Translations under genes and position numbers: made by a program
From: an uncultured Moraxellaceae bacterium
GTDB taxonomy: Bacteria > Pseudomonadota > Gammaproteobacteria > Pseudomonadales > Moraxellaceae
DNA length: 14,912 bases
Assembly (NCBI GenBank): GCA_937952925.1
Contig: CALFYA010000193.1
Coordinates: 1 to 14,912 of the forward strand
Direction of reading: 5' to 3'
The notes under the pieces: model-generated
Told to the model about the DNA's origin: nothing
Database searches by the model: none
What the model saw: the letters and a program-made list of their open reading frames with translations, nothing else
Part shown: positions 1-6,461 of the stretch, piece by piece
Layout: every line of letters starts with the position of its first letter
How positions within the stretch are numbered: the first letter of the stretch is position 1

Positions 1-114
1 CGCGTAAGGCGCAAGCACCCACAGCAAAATCAACAACTGAGATTACCTCAGTGTCATAAAAAAATACACAATAATCGGCTGGGTGCTTGTCGCACTTGAC
101 GCTGAAGTTAGAGT
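1..114 (-). repeat. attC recombination site of the first integron cassette (cut by the window edge)
   Basis: This is an imperfect inverted repeat lying just after the stop of the minus-strand cassette gene. On the plus strand, L' is GCGTAAG (2-8) and L'' is CTTGACGC (95-102). They pair except for one unpaired G at 98, which is the extrahelical base expected in the recombinogenic bottom strand of an attC. A second paired block is 9-21 with 80-93, containing AAGCACCCA / TGGGTGCTT. The R'' box GTTAGAG (107-113) matches the core site at the attI junction (637-643). The partner R' box should lie just left of base 1. The fold follows the R''-L''-loop-L'-R' layout of attC sites; folding beyond the window is inferred. 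Confidence 0.82.
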
Positions 115-128
115 GTAGGAATTGAGCA

Positions 129-590
129 TTATCGACCTACCTGTTGTAATTGTTTAATTCGGTATAATGCATGACTTTCTAGGCAGTTTATATACCCTAT
201 ATTATGTTCACGACCGCCTTGATAGCTAATGTCTACGAATTGACAATCGGCTTCACGAAATTTAATCCACGCTCTTTGCGCTTCCAATAATGCTTTTTTC
301 ATTTCTGAATATTTCATATATTCATCATCAGGTTGCTGATAAGACTTCATTTCTTTTTTATAGACGTTGTTTAACTTATCCTCAGTTCTTTGCATTTGTG
401 ATTCAGCACATTGCTCAAGTTCTGGTGTACTTACCGCTTTGTCACAGTTTATTAAAGTTTGTTCTTCACCACTACCTAAAACAGCGCAAGTGTAGTTTTT
501 TGGTAGCTTATTAGGCTCCATACAATTTAATTGAGCGAATGATGAACAAGAAAATAAAATTGAAGAAAAAATCACAAATTCTTTTATCAC
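129..590 (-). CDS. Integron-cassette gene: exported LprI-like (DUF1311) protein
   Basis: The protein has 153 residues. It starts at a GTG (590) preceded by a good ribosome binding site, AGGAAG, about six bases upstream. Residues 1-19 form a signal peptide (hydrophobic stretch VIFSSILF, likely cut after SSFA); an atypical lipobox LFSC means a lipoprotein cannot be excluded. The mature part has cysteines at spacings typical of the LprI/DUF1311 family and the family's signature region LLEAQRAWIKFREADC followed by a GG and a late Cys. Members of this family are periplasmic; some are described as lysozyme inhibitors, but that role is not shown for this one. The gene lies on the minus strand between attI and attC, so it is the first cassette, expected to be read from a promoter near attI or inside the integrase gene. 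Base composition is clearly more AT-rich than the chromosome to the right, consistent with acquired DNA. Confidence 0.8.
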   Translation of the reverse strand: MIKEFVIFSSILFSCSSFAQLNCMEPNKLPKNYTCAVLGSGEEQTLINCDKAVSTPELEQCAESQMQRTEDKLNNVYKKEMKSYQQPDDEYMKYSEMKKALLEAQRAWIKFREADCQFVDISYQGGREHNIGYINCLESHALYRIKQLQQVGR

Positions 591-636
591 AATAATCTTC
601 CTTTAGAGCAACGGCTAATTATCAACAACAAAAAAA

Positions 637-785
637 CTCTAACTACGCTTATGTGTCACCATGACAAATAAGCACCCAAAAACATGATGCATAATTCGGT
701 GATCTGTATAAAAAACAGTCAATAAAAATTGCATCGCTCACAGCGATCTTATAGCATATGAAGGATGTCTCATCAAAGGTTTTTT
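637..785 (-). other. attI-like site and integrase/cassette control region
   Basis: The core site ACTCTAAC (636-643; GTTAGAGT in the cassette direction) marks the attI-cassette junction and is identical to the R'' box of the cassette's attC at 107-113. Cassette DNA therefore runs from 643 leftwards. Between the core and the integrase start lie a palindrome CTGTATAAAAAACAG (704-718) and AT-rich DNA that probably holds both the integrase promoter (weak candidate TTGCAT 729-734 with TATAGC 750-755) and a promoter towards the cassettes. The segment 672-677 repeats part of the attC stem (AGCACCCA). The outer integrase-binding sites of attI cannot be delimited by eye. Confidence 0.68.
704..718. promoter_or_regulatory. 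LexA-box-like palindrome upstream of intI
   Basis: CTGTATAAAAAACAG has the outer CTGT and ACAG half-sites of a gammaproteobacterial SOS (LexA) box, but the spacer is seven bases instead of eight. On the opposite strand the block reads TGACTGTTTTTTATACAG, strikingly close to the LexA operator region I recall upstream of the class 1 integron intI1. It may be a relic or a functional variant site. Acinetobacter relatives lack a canonical LexA, so regulation here is uncertain. Confidence 0.45.
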
Positions 786-1766
786 ATGTCCGTGCAGCCG
801 TCTATAGTGAAGCCAAAACTACTTGATTTAGTTAGAGAACGTATCCGATACAAGCATATGAGCTACCGCACCGAACAAGCCTACTGTGGTTGGATTAAAC
901 GCTATGTCATCTTCCACAAAATGCGTCATCCACGCGATATGGGACGCACAGAAGTAGAATCTTATTTGTCACATCTCGTCAATATCGGCAACGTCTCCCA
1001 GTCAACCCATCAGCAAGCTTTATCAGCACTGCTTTTTTTGTATAAAGAAGTGTTACTGGTTGAGCTGCCTTGGCTAGACCAGCTTGATCGGCCAGCCAAA
1101 CCTAAACGCTTACCGATTGCATTGACACATAGTGAAATTCAAAACATCTTCTCTCATCTATCCGGAGTTCATTTACTGATGGCAAAACTCCTGTATGGCA
1201 CAGGAATGCGCCTGACAGAGCTTTTACAGTTACGTATCAAAGATATTGACTTTGAGCTATACGAAATTACCATTCATCAGGGCAAAGGTGATAAAGATCG
1301 AGTAACAATCCTTCCAAATAGTCTCAAAGATCAACTGCGACAACAAATAGTCACTGCAAAGTTTTTCTTTGCAAAAGATCGTCGAGAAGACAAAAAAGGT
1401 GTTTTTCTACCCTACGCTATTGAGAAGAAATATCCACAGGCGAACGTGAGTTGGCCTTGGTTTTGGGTGTTCCCTGCTGAAAACGAATCGGCAGATCCTC
1501 GTAGCAAAATTATTCGGCGGCATCATATTTATCCTCAAGGCTTGCAACGTGCGTTTAAGTTGGCGGTACAAAAAGCAGAAATTACAAAGTTTGCGACACT
1601 GCACACGCTCAGACACAGCTTTGCCACTCAGCTTTTACGCTCAGGCTATGATATTCGCACGGTGCAAGAGCTATTGGGTCATGCAGACGTGAAAACCACC
1701 ATGATTTATACGCATGTGCTTAATCGCGGTGGCTTAGGTGTCAGAAGTCCTTTAGATAATGTTTAG
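786..1766 (+). CDS. intI: Integron integrase (IntI-type tyrosine recombinase)
   Basis: The 326-residue site-specific recombinase inserts and excises gene cassettes by attI x attC recombination. The N-terminal SAM-like DNA-binding domain covers about residues 8-95 and the catalytic domain 110-320. The catalytic set is complete: R142 (in GTGMRLTELL), K167/K170 (in GKGDKDR), H273 and R276 (in TLHTLRHSFAT), H299 (in ELLGH) and the nucleophile Y308 (in TTMIYTH). The extra segment unique to integron integrases is present at about 210-250 (KYPQANVSWPWFWVFP, then RRHHIY), which separates it from XerC/XerD and phage integrases. I chose the ATG at 786 because AAAGG lies six bases upstream; an in-frame ATG at 765 would have its purine run touching the start codon. 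The gene points away from the cassette, the normal integron layout. It appears intact and is probably active. The stop is followed directly by a parS site. Whether this is a resident chromosomal integron or a recent arrival cannot be decided here. Confidence 0.95.
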   Translation: MSVQPSIVKPKLLDLVRERIRYKHMSYRTEQAYCGWIKRYVIFHKMRHPRDMGRTEVESYLSHLVNIGNVSQSTHQQALSALLFLYKEVLLVELPWLDQLDRPAKPKRLPIALTHSEIQNIFSHLSGVHLLMAKLLYGTGMRLTELLQLRIKDIDFELYEITIHQGKGDKDRVTILPNSLKDQLRQQIVTAKFFFAKDRREDKKGVFLPYAIEKKYPQANVSWPWFWVFPAENESADPRSKIIRRHHIYPQGLQRAFKLAVQKAEITKFATLHTLRHSFATQLLRSGYDIRTVQELLGHADVKTTMIYTHVLNRGGLGVRSPLDNV

Positions 1767-1790
1767 GAGGGAGATAACGAGAGGATTGTA

Positions 1791-1806
1791 TGTTTCACGT
1801 GAAACA
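1791..1806. promoter_or_regulatory. parS: parS centromere-like site (ParB binding)
   Basis: TGTTTCACGTGAAACA is a perfect 16-bp palindrome and an exact match to the bacterial consensus parS. ParB loads here and spreads to form the partition complex that segregates the chromosome origin. It lies between the convergent 3' ends of intI and yheS, where ParB spreading should disturb transcription least. Such sites usually cluster near oriC, so this locus is probably origin-proximal. No second copy was seen in this window. Confidence 0.9.
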
Positions 1807-1833
1807 AAAAAGCCCCAACCATCAGGTCAGGGC
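1805..1833 (-). terminator. Rho-independent terminator of yheS
   Basis: Read on the minus strand after the yheS stop, a GC-rich hairpin (stem GCCC / GGGC with inner ACC / GGT pairs, 1812-1833) is followed by a run of T (1805-1811 as A on the plus strand). The T-run abuts the parS palindrome. Confidence 0.7.
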
Positions 1834-1856
1834 GGGTTTGCCAATCACCCCAGCGC

Positions 1857-3857
1857 TTACTCAGCTTCAGCCGCCTCAAGCTGCATCATCAGCTCAAGCA
1901 ACTGATCATCACGCTCAGCCACGGCTGACTTGAGTTGTTGTTGCTCATCCATCAGCTTGAGCAAATCGCTTTTACGCGCCGCCTCATACAAGCTTTGATC
2001 GGCAAGTTGCTCTTCAATTTTGGCTAGACGCTGTGCTGCTTTGTGATTGTCTTGCTCAAGCTGCTCGACTTGTTTGCGTAAGGGGCGTAGTTGCTCACGT
2101 TTCTGGGCGGCAAGTTTACGCGCTTGCTCTTTGTCCACGACGGGTTTGTCAGCAGCAGATGTCACCGGCGTTGGCGCGGGTTTCGCCACAGGGGCAGGGG
2201 TAGCAGCAGCTTTGGCGGCTTGCTGTTTGGCCTGCTCTTTGGCTTGCTGCGCCGCTAGCCGATCACGTTGCTCAAGCTCGGCACGGGTCTGGCGTAGCCA
2301 ATCGGCATAATCGACCAAATCACCAGCAAACGGTTGGCACACGCCATCATGCACCACCCACAGCTCATCACACACACTGGCAATCAGTTGGCGTTCGTGC
2401 GACACCAACACCACCGCACCTTCAAAATCTTGCAGTGCCATACTCAAGGCATGGCGCATATCCAGATCCAAATGGTTGGTCGGTTCGTCCAAGATCAGCA
2501 CATTGGGGCGATTCCACACAATCAACGCAAGCGCCAGCCGTGCACGCTCACCGCCCGAAAAGCTCTCACAGGGCGTATCCATCCGCTCGCCACTAAAACC
2601 AAAGCCACCCAAAAATGCCCGCAAGGTCGCTTCATGGACTTTGTGCTCAGCCAAGCGTGACAGCGCTTGCATTGGGCTATCCCGACCATCCAAAGCATCC
2701 ATTTGATGCTGAGCAAAATAGCCCAAGTTGAGATGCTCGCTGGATTGACGCTCACCACCGAGCAACGGCAATGCCCCCACCAAGGTTTTAATCAAGGTCG
2801 ATTTGCCCGCGCCATTCATGCCAAGCAACCCAATACGGCTATCGGGCGTGATCTGCAATTGGACGTTGTTGACGATCGGCTTATCCACATAGCCTGCGGT
2901 GGCATGATCCAAACGCAGCAGTGGTGACGACATCCGTGTCGGCTCACGGAAACTAAAGGTAAACGGCGTATCGACATGGGCAGGGGCGAGGGCTTGCATC
3001 CGCTCCAACTGTTTAATCCGGCTTTGCGCTTGGCGCGCACGCGTCGCTTGCGCCTTGAATCGGTCAATATACTTTTGCAAATGGGCGCGGGTGGCTTCTT
3101 GTTTTTCAAACGCCTGTTGTTGCTGTGCCAAACGCTCGGCACGGGTGGTTTCGAAGGTCGAATAATTGCCTGTATATAAAATGACCTGACCGCCTTCGAT
3201 ATGAATAATATGATCGGTAATCGCATCCAAAAAATCCCGATCATGGGAAATCAACACCAGCGTGCCTTCATATTGATTGAGCCAATCTTCTAGCCACAAA
3301 ATCGCATCAAGATCCAAGTGGTTGGTTGGCTCATCGAGCAGCAGCAAATCCGAACGGCTCATGAGTGTACGTGCAAGGTTGAGCCGCATCCGCCAACCGC
3401 CCGAAAAACTCGACACTGGCAATTGCTGTTGACTCGCCCGAAAGCCCAAACCCGCCATCATCTGTGCCGCACGCGCTGGTGCGGTATAGCCATCAATCTC
3501 ACCAAAACGCCCATGCAAATGGGCCAGATCATGATCAGACAACTCACCGGTATCTTGCTCAATCGCCTGATTAATCGACCACCACTCTTCATCGCCAGAC
3601 AGCACAAAATCAAGGGCAGGGGTGTCTTGGCTTTCCACCTCCTGCGCCATATGTGCCACCGTCCATGTCGATGGACGGGTCAGACTACCCGCATCAGCAG
3701 TCACGCCATTGCCGAGCAAGGCCGCAAACAAGGTTGATTTACCTGCACCATTCACACCAGTCAAACCAATTTTCCAGCCGGGGTGCAATTGCATGGTGGC
3801 TTTTTCAAACAACAAGCGACCACCGCGACGAATGGCTAAGTTTTGCAGTTGGATCAT
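1857..3857 (-). CDS. yheS: ABC-F family ATPase, YheS-like
   Basis: The 666-residue cytosolic protein carries two ABC ATPase domains in one chain and no membrane segments, which defines the ABC-F class that acts on ribosomes rather than in transport. Domain 1 has Walker A GVNGAGKST (34-42), signature FSGGW (151-155) and Walker B LLLLDEP (171-177). Domain 2 has Walker A GMNGAGKS (346-353), signature FSGGE (433-437) and LILDEP (453-458). The basic, helical linker between them (about 240-300) corresponds to the P-site tRNA interaction motif. A long Lys/Gln/Ala-rich tail (about 525-666), with a likely coiled coil near 590-660, ends the protein. Sequence blocks such as LIVWNRPNVLILDEP and AHLQKYIDRFKAQATRARQAQSRIK split over the linker match E. 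coli YheS as I recall it, and the length is similar (about 637 aa). YheS-type proteins relieve or modulate ribosome stalling; the exact role here is inferred from family. The ribosome binding site is weak. Its 3' end faces intI across parS. Confidence 0.93.
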   Translation of the reverse strand: MIQLQNLAIRRGGRLLFEKATMQLHPGWKIGLTGVNGAGKSTLFAALLGNGVTADAGSLTRPSTWTVAHMAQEVESQDTPALDFVLSGDEEWWSINQAIEQDTGELSDHDLAHLHGRFGEIDGYTAPARAAQMMAGLGFRASQQQLPVSSFSGGWRMRLNLARTLMSRSDLLLLDEPTNHLDLDAILWLEDWLNQYEGTLVLISHDRDFLDAITDHIIHIEGGQVILYTGNYSTFETTRAERLAQQQQAFEKQEATRAHLQKYIDRFKAQATRARQAQSRIKQLERMQALAPAHVDTPFTFSFREPTRMSSPLLRLDHATAGYVDKPIVNNVQLQITPDSRIGLLGMNGAGKSTLIKTLVGALPLLGGERQSSEHLNLGYFAQHQMDALDGRDSPMQALSRLAEHKVHEATLRAFLGGFGFSGERMDTPCESFSGGERARLALALIVWNRPNVLILDEPTNHLDLDMRHALSMALQDFEGAVVLVSHERQLIASVCDELWVVHDGVCQPFAGDLVDYADWLRQTRAELEQRDRLAAQQAKEQAKQQAAKAAATPAPVAKPAPTPVTSAADKPVVDKEQARKLAAQKREQLRPLRKQVEQLEQDNHKAAQRLAKIEEQLADQSLYEAARKSDLLKLMDEQQQLKSAVAERDDQLLELMMQLEAAEAE

Positions 3858-4200
3858 GTGCGGCCTATAGGGGGTGAGATCAAAGGCGCAAATTTTACCG
3901 TGTTCATTTTCACAAAATGCAATCTTGGTGCAAAAATCACAATTATTTTGTTTTTGAATTTATGTTAAATGGGTTAAAAAATCATCAATAATGTGTTGTT
4001 GCTGCATTTATACACGAATACTTTATCCAAAATGAACCAGAATTTTTATCGTGCAGAATCGGTGCAGATATTTGCACGAATTAACCAGATTTCCAGACGA
4101 TTATCTTGTAAAAGCCCTTTGGCTTCGTCACATTGTTCGCTAGAATGCACGCTACCAAGCGACCCTCTTTCTTCCTCCGTCGACAGTTAGGATGATGATG
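3858..4200. promoter_or_regulatory. Intergenic region between yheS and the first solute-binding-like gene
   Basis: This AT-rich 343-bp divergent region must hold promoters in both directions. For yheS, a possible -10 TAAAAT lies on the minus strand (3892-3897) without a convincing -35. For the rightward gene, TTGGCT (4119-4124) and TAGAAT (4141-4146) are 16 bases apart and sit about 55 bases before the start. Three GTGCA/TGCAC elements at 4051-4055, 4062-4066 and 4073-4077 (the last two forming a palindrome) are a possible operator. No gene of convincing quality was seen in it. Confidence 0.5.
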
Positions 4201-5193
4201 ATGAAAAATAAAATTGCCATGGCGATGGCTGCTGCCACAATCGCAATGACCAGCCCAGCTCAAGCACAAGTGATTTGTGTATTTGACTTGCTCGGTACTG
4301 CTGGTGATAGCTATGCCATGATGAAAGACTACGCCCTCGCTGCCAATGGTTGGGGTGCAAAAATCACCTTGAAGCCTTACACCGATGAGCGTGTTGCAGC
4401 AGAAGACTTTAAGGCCGGTCAATGTGACGCTGTCAGCATTACAGGTATGCGTGGTCGTCAATTCAACGACTTTACAGGTTCAATTGATGCTATTGGTGCA
4501 CTGCCAAGCAACCAAGCTGCTCAATCGGTCATGGGTCTGTTGGCTAGCCCCAAACTTGCGGGTGACATGGTCAAAGGCGATTACGAAATTGCAGGGGTTG
4601 TACCATTGGGTTCGGCATTCTTGCTGGTCAATGATCGTTCGATCAACACCTTGGCCAAAGCGGCTGGTAAGAAAATCGCAGTACTGGACTACGACAAGGC
4701 CCAAGCCAAATTGGTGCAAAAAGTCGGTGCACAACCTGTTTCCGCGGACGTGACCACTTTCGGTGGTAAGTTCAACAACGGTCAGGTCGACATTATCGGT
4801 GCACCAGCCATTGCCTTCAAACCACTCGAACTGCATAAAGGTTTGGGTACCAAAGGCGCTGTGGTTCGTTTCCCGATTGCTCAAATCACCGGTAACGTGA
4901 TTGTGCGTAAGAGCAAGTTCCCAGAAGGTTATGGTCAAAAGAGCCGTGAGTGGGTCGCGACCCAAGTGCCACGTGCCATGAGCAGCATCAAGAAAACCGA
5001 AGCAGAAATCCCAGCCAAATTCTGGATGGACATTCCTGCCAACGACAAAATCGGCTATGTCAAGCTGATGCGTGAATCGCGTATCGACCTGACCAAAGAA
5101 GGCATCTACAACAAAAAAATGATGTCCTTGCTGAAGAAAGTGCGTTGCCAGCAAGACTCTTCAAGCTTTGAGTGTGCGCTCAACGACGAATAA
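4201..5193 (+). CDS. Exported solute-binding-like protein, paralogue 1 of 3
   Basis: The 330-residue protein starts with a signal peptide (about 1-22, ending AQA before QVICVFD). Four in-frame ATGs run consecutively (4192-4203); I take the last because the TAGGA ribosome binding site then sits at a normal distance. The mature protein alternates beta-rich and helical blocks typical of periplasmic binding proteins. Blocks shared with the two downstream paralogues are DERVAAEDFKAGQCD (about 62-76), RQFNDFTGSIDAIGA, KAAGKKIAVLDYDKAQ, KFNNGQVDI and the C-terminal GYVKLMRESRIDLTKEG plus SLLKKVRC. Cysteines C26, C75, C316 and C325 are kept in all three and could form two disulfides. I believe proteins like this are annotated as 'putative solute-binding protein' (DUF6091) in Moraxellaceae, but I cannot verify that name. 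The ligand is unknown and no permease is adjacent. This copy lacks the PSY and 'MVRDRSIN' variants of the others, so it is the most divergent at the middle. A strong terminator follows. Confidence 0.75.
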   Translation: MKNKIAMAMAAATIAMTSPAQAQVICVFDLLGTAGDSYAMMKDYALAANGWGAKITLKPYTDERVAAEDFKAGQCDAVSITGMRGRQFNDFTGSIDAIGALPSNQAAQSVMGLLASPKLAGDMVKGDYEIAGVVPLGSAFLLVNDRSINTLAKAAGKKIAVLDYDKAQAKLVQKVGAQPVSADVTTFGGKFNNGQVDIIGAPAIAFKPLELHKGLGTKGAVVRFPIAQITGNVIVRKSKFPEGYGQKSREWVATQVPRAMSSIKKTEAEIPAKFWMDIPANDKIGYVKLMRESRIDLTKEGIYNKKMMSLLKKVRCQQDSSSFECALNDE

Positions 5194-5212
5194 TCGGCCG
5201 TTTGATCTCCAA

Positions 5213-5239
5213 AGCCCAGCCCTAGCGCTGGGCTTTTTA
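5213..5239 (+). terminator. Rho-independent terminator after paralogue 1
   Basis: A perfect 8-bp stem AGCCCAGC (5213-5220) / GCTGGGCT (5227-5234) with a six-base loop is followed by TTTTT. It sits 20 bases after the stop codon and separates paralogue 1 from paralogue 2. Confidence 0.9.
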
Positions 5240-5290
5240 TTGACTAAAATGCCGGATGCAAAAAGTCGGATCAGTCATAGTGTATACGCC

Positions 5291-5334
5291 ACGCATTGCG
5301 TAAGGTACAACGTGTCTACGCATGTGATATGCGT
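5291..5334. promoter_or_regulatory. Paired ACGCA/TGCGT palindromes upstream of paralogue 2
   Basis: Two inverted repeats with the same half-site, ACGCA-T-TGCGT (5291-5301) and ACGCAT-GTGAT-ATGCGT (5318-5334), have centres 30 bases apart, about three helical turns. A direct repeat TGTATACG flanks them (5281-5288 and 5362-5369). The set lies 50-100 bases before the start codon and may be an operator; no clear -35/-10 pair was found. Confidence 0.4.
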
Positions 5335-5384
5335 CATTTCAAAGATCAGGTCGGTCTAGCCTGTATACGTCCAGTGGAGTTGGT

Positions 5385-6404
5385 ATGAACAACAAAGTAT
5401 GGGGTGCTTTCGCACTTGCACTTGCTGCAACAACCGCGCAAGCCAGCGACAAATTGAGTTTATGCATTTACGATCCACTCGGTACGCGTGGTGATGCCTA
5501 CGCCTACGCCAAAGATTATGTGCTCAAACTGCCGACCTTTGGCCTCAAAAAACCTGTTGAGCTGAAGGTGTATACCAACGAGCAAGTAGTGGCTGAAGAC
5601 TTCAAAGCAGGTATTTGTGATGGTGCCGCGATGAGTAACTTGCGTGCCAAGCAATTCAACAACTTTACTGGCTCGCTAGACTCTCTCGGTTCAGTCCCCA
5701 GCTACAAGCACTTGAGTGCTGTTTTGCAAACCCTGACCAAGCCCGAAATGTCCAAATACATGATCAACGGCAACTACGAAGTGGTTGGCATGATCCCACT
5801 GGGTGCTGCTTATATTATGGTGCGTGATCGCAGCATCAACACCTTGGCCAAAGCCGCAGGCAAAAAAATCGCCGTCCTCGACTTTGATAAATCACAAATC
5901 AAAATGGTACAGCGGATTGGGGGTCAGCCCGTCTCCATCGACCTGTCCACCATGTCGGGCAAATTCAACAATGGTCAGGTCGATATCATGGCAGGGCCTG
6001 CGGTGATTTTTAAACCGCTTGAACTGTTTAAAGGCATGACTGACGAGCAGGGTAAAGCCAAAGGCGCGGTGATTCGTTTCCCCTTGCTACAAGTCACCGC
6101 AGCCTTGATTGTCAATCGCCAAAAATTTGATGATCCAGCGGTCAACCAAAAGCTGCGTGAGTACGTCTATAGCCAAGTTGAGACCGCCTACAAATATGTG
6201 GCCAAGTCTGAAGCCGATGTTCCTGCACAGTATTGGATGGATGTGCCAGATGCCGACAAAGCTGGCTATATCAAACTGATGCGTGAATCGCGCATCGACT
6301 TGATGAATGAAGGGCTTTACGACAAACGCATGTTGTCTTTACTCAAAAAAGTCCGCTGTAAATTTGAACCGACCAACTACGAATGTAGTATGACCGACGA
6401 ATAA
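5385..6404 (+). CDS. Exported solute-binding-like protein, paralogue 2 of 3
   Basis: The 339-residue protein begins at an ATG preceded by TGGAG five bases upstream. The signal peptide is about residues 1-20 (ending TAQA before SDKLSLCIYD). Conserved blocks in order are EDFKAGICDGAAMSNLRAKQFN, FTGSLDSLGSVPSY, VVGMIPLGAAYIMVRDRSIN, KAAGKKIAVLDFDKSQ, GKFNNGQVDIMAGPAVIFKP, then YWMDVPDADKAGYIKLM and the C-terminal KVRC...YECSMTDE. Cysteines C27, C78, C325 and C334 match those of the neighbours. It is closer to paralogue 3 than to paralogue 1, as shown by MSNLRA, PLGAAYIMVRDR and the GPA(V/I)IF(K/N)P block. Role is inferred as periplasmic ligand binding or sensing; no transporter subunits are nearby, so the partner is unknown. 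It is flanked by terminators on both sides, so it probably has its own promoter in 5240-5384. Confidence 0.75.
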   Translation: MNNKVWGAFALALAATTAQASDKLSLCIYDPLGTRGDAYAYAKDYVLKLPTFGLKKPVELKVYTNEQVVAEDFKAGICDGAAMSNLRAKQFNNFTGSLDSLGSVPSYKHLSAVLQTLTKPEMSKYMINGNYEVVGMIPLGAAYIMVRDRSINTLAKAAGKKIAVLDFDKSQIKMVQRIGGQPVSIDLSTMSGKFNNGQVDIMAGPAVIFKPLELFKGMTDEQGKAKGAVIRFPLLQVTAALIVNRQKFDDPAVNQKLREYVYSQVETAYKYVAKSEADVPAQYWMDVPDADKAGYIKLMRESRIDLMNEGLYDKRMLSLLKKVRCKFEPTNYECSMTDE

Positions 6405-6411
6405 TCCAACC

Positions 6412-6440
6412 AAGGCCATGCTTGCATGGCCTTTTTTTTG
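6412..6440 (+). terminator. Rho-independent terminator after paralogue 2
   Basis: A perfect 9-bp stem AAGGCCATG (6412-6420) / CATGGCCTT (6425-6433) with a four-base loop is followed by eight T in 6432-6439. It begins 7 bases after the stop and lies only about 20 bases before the next start, so paralogue 3 may depend on read-through or on a promoter inside paralogue 2. Confidence 0.9.
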
Positions 6441-6461
6441 ACAAGATTCAGGATGAACAAC

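Noticed and set aside
1..114. Inverted repeat read as an IS terminal repeat
   Set aside because: No transposase is present, and the core boxes, extrahelical base and position after a cassette gene fit attC better.
765..785. Earlier ATG start for the integrase
   Set aside because: GAAGG is directly adjacent to this ATG with no spacing, while AAAGG sits six bases before the ATG at 786.
2881..2889. Perfect DnaA box TTATCCACA
   Set aside because: It is a single copy inside yheS coding sequence with no cluster of boxes or AT-rich unwinding region, so it does not indicate oriC, even though parS suggests oriC is not far.
2816..3244. 142-codon minus-strand open frame within yheS
   Set aside because: It is an out-of-frame shadow of the ABC-F gene on the same strand with no recognisable protein features.
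4480..5154. Long minus-strand open frame of 224 codons opposite paralogue 1
   Set aside because: It is antisense to a well-supported gene with family-conserved motifs, and similar mirror frames appear opposite paralogue 3, as expected from shared codon bias.
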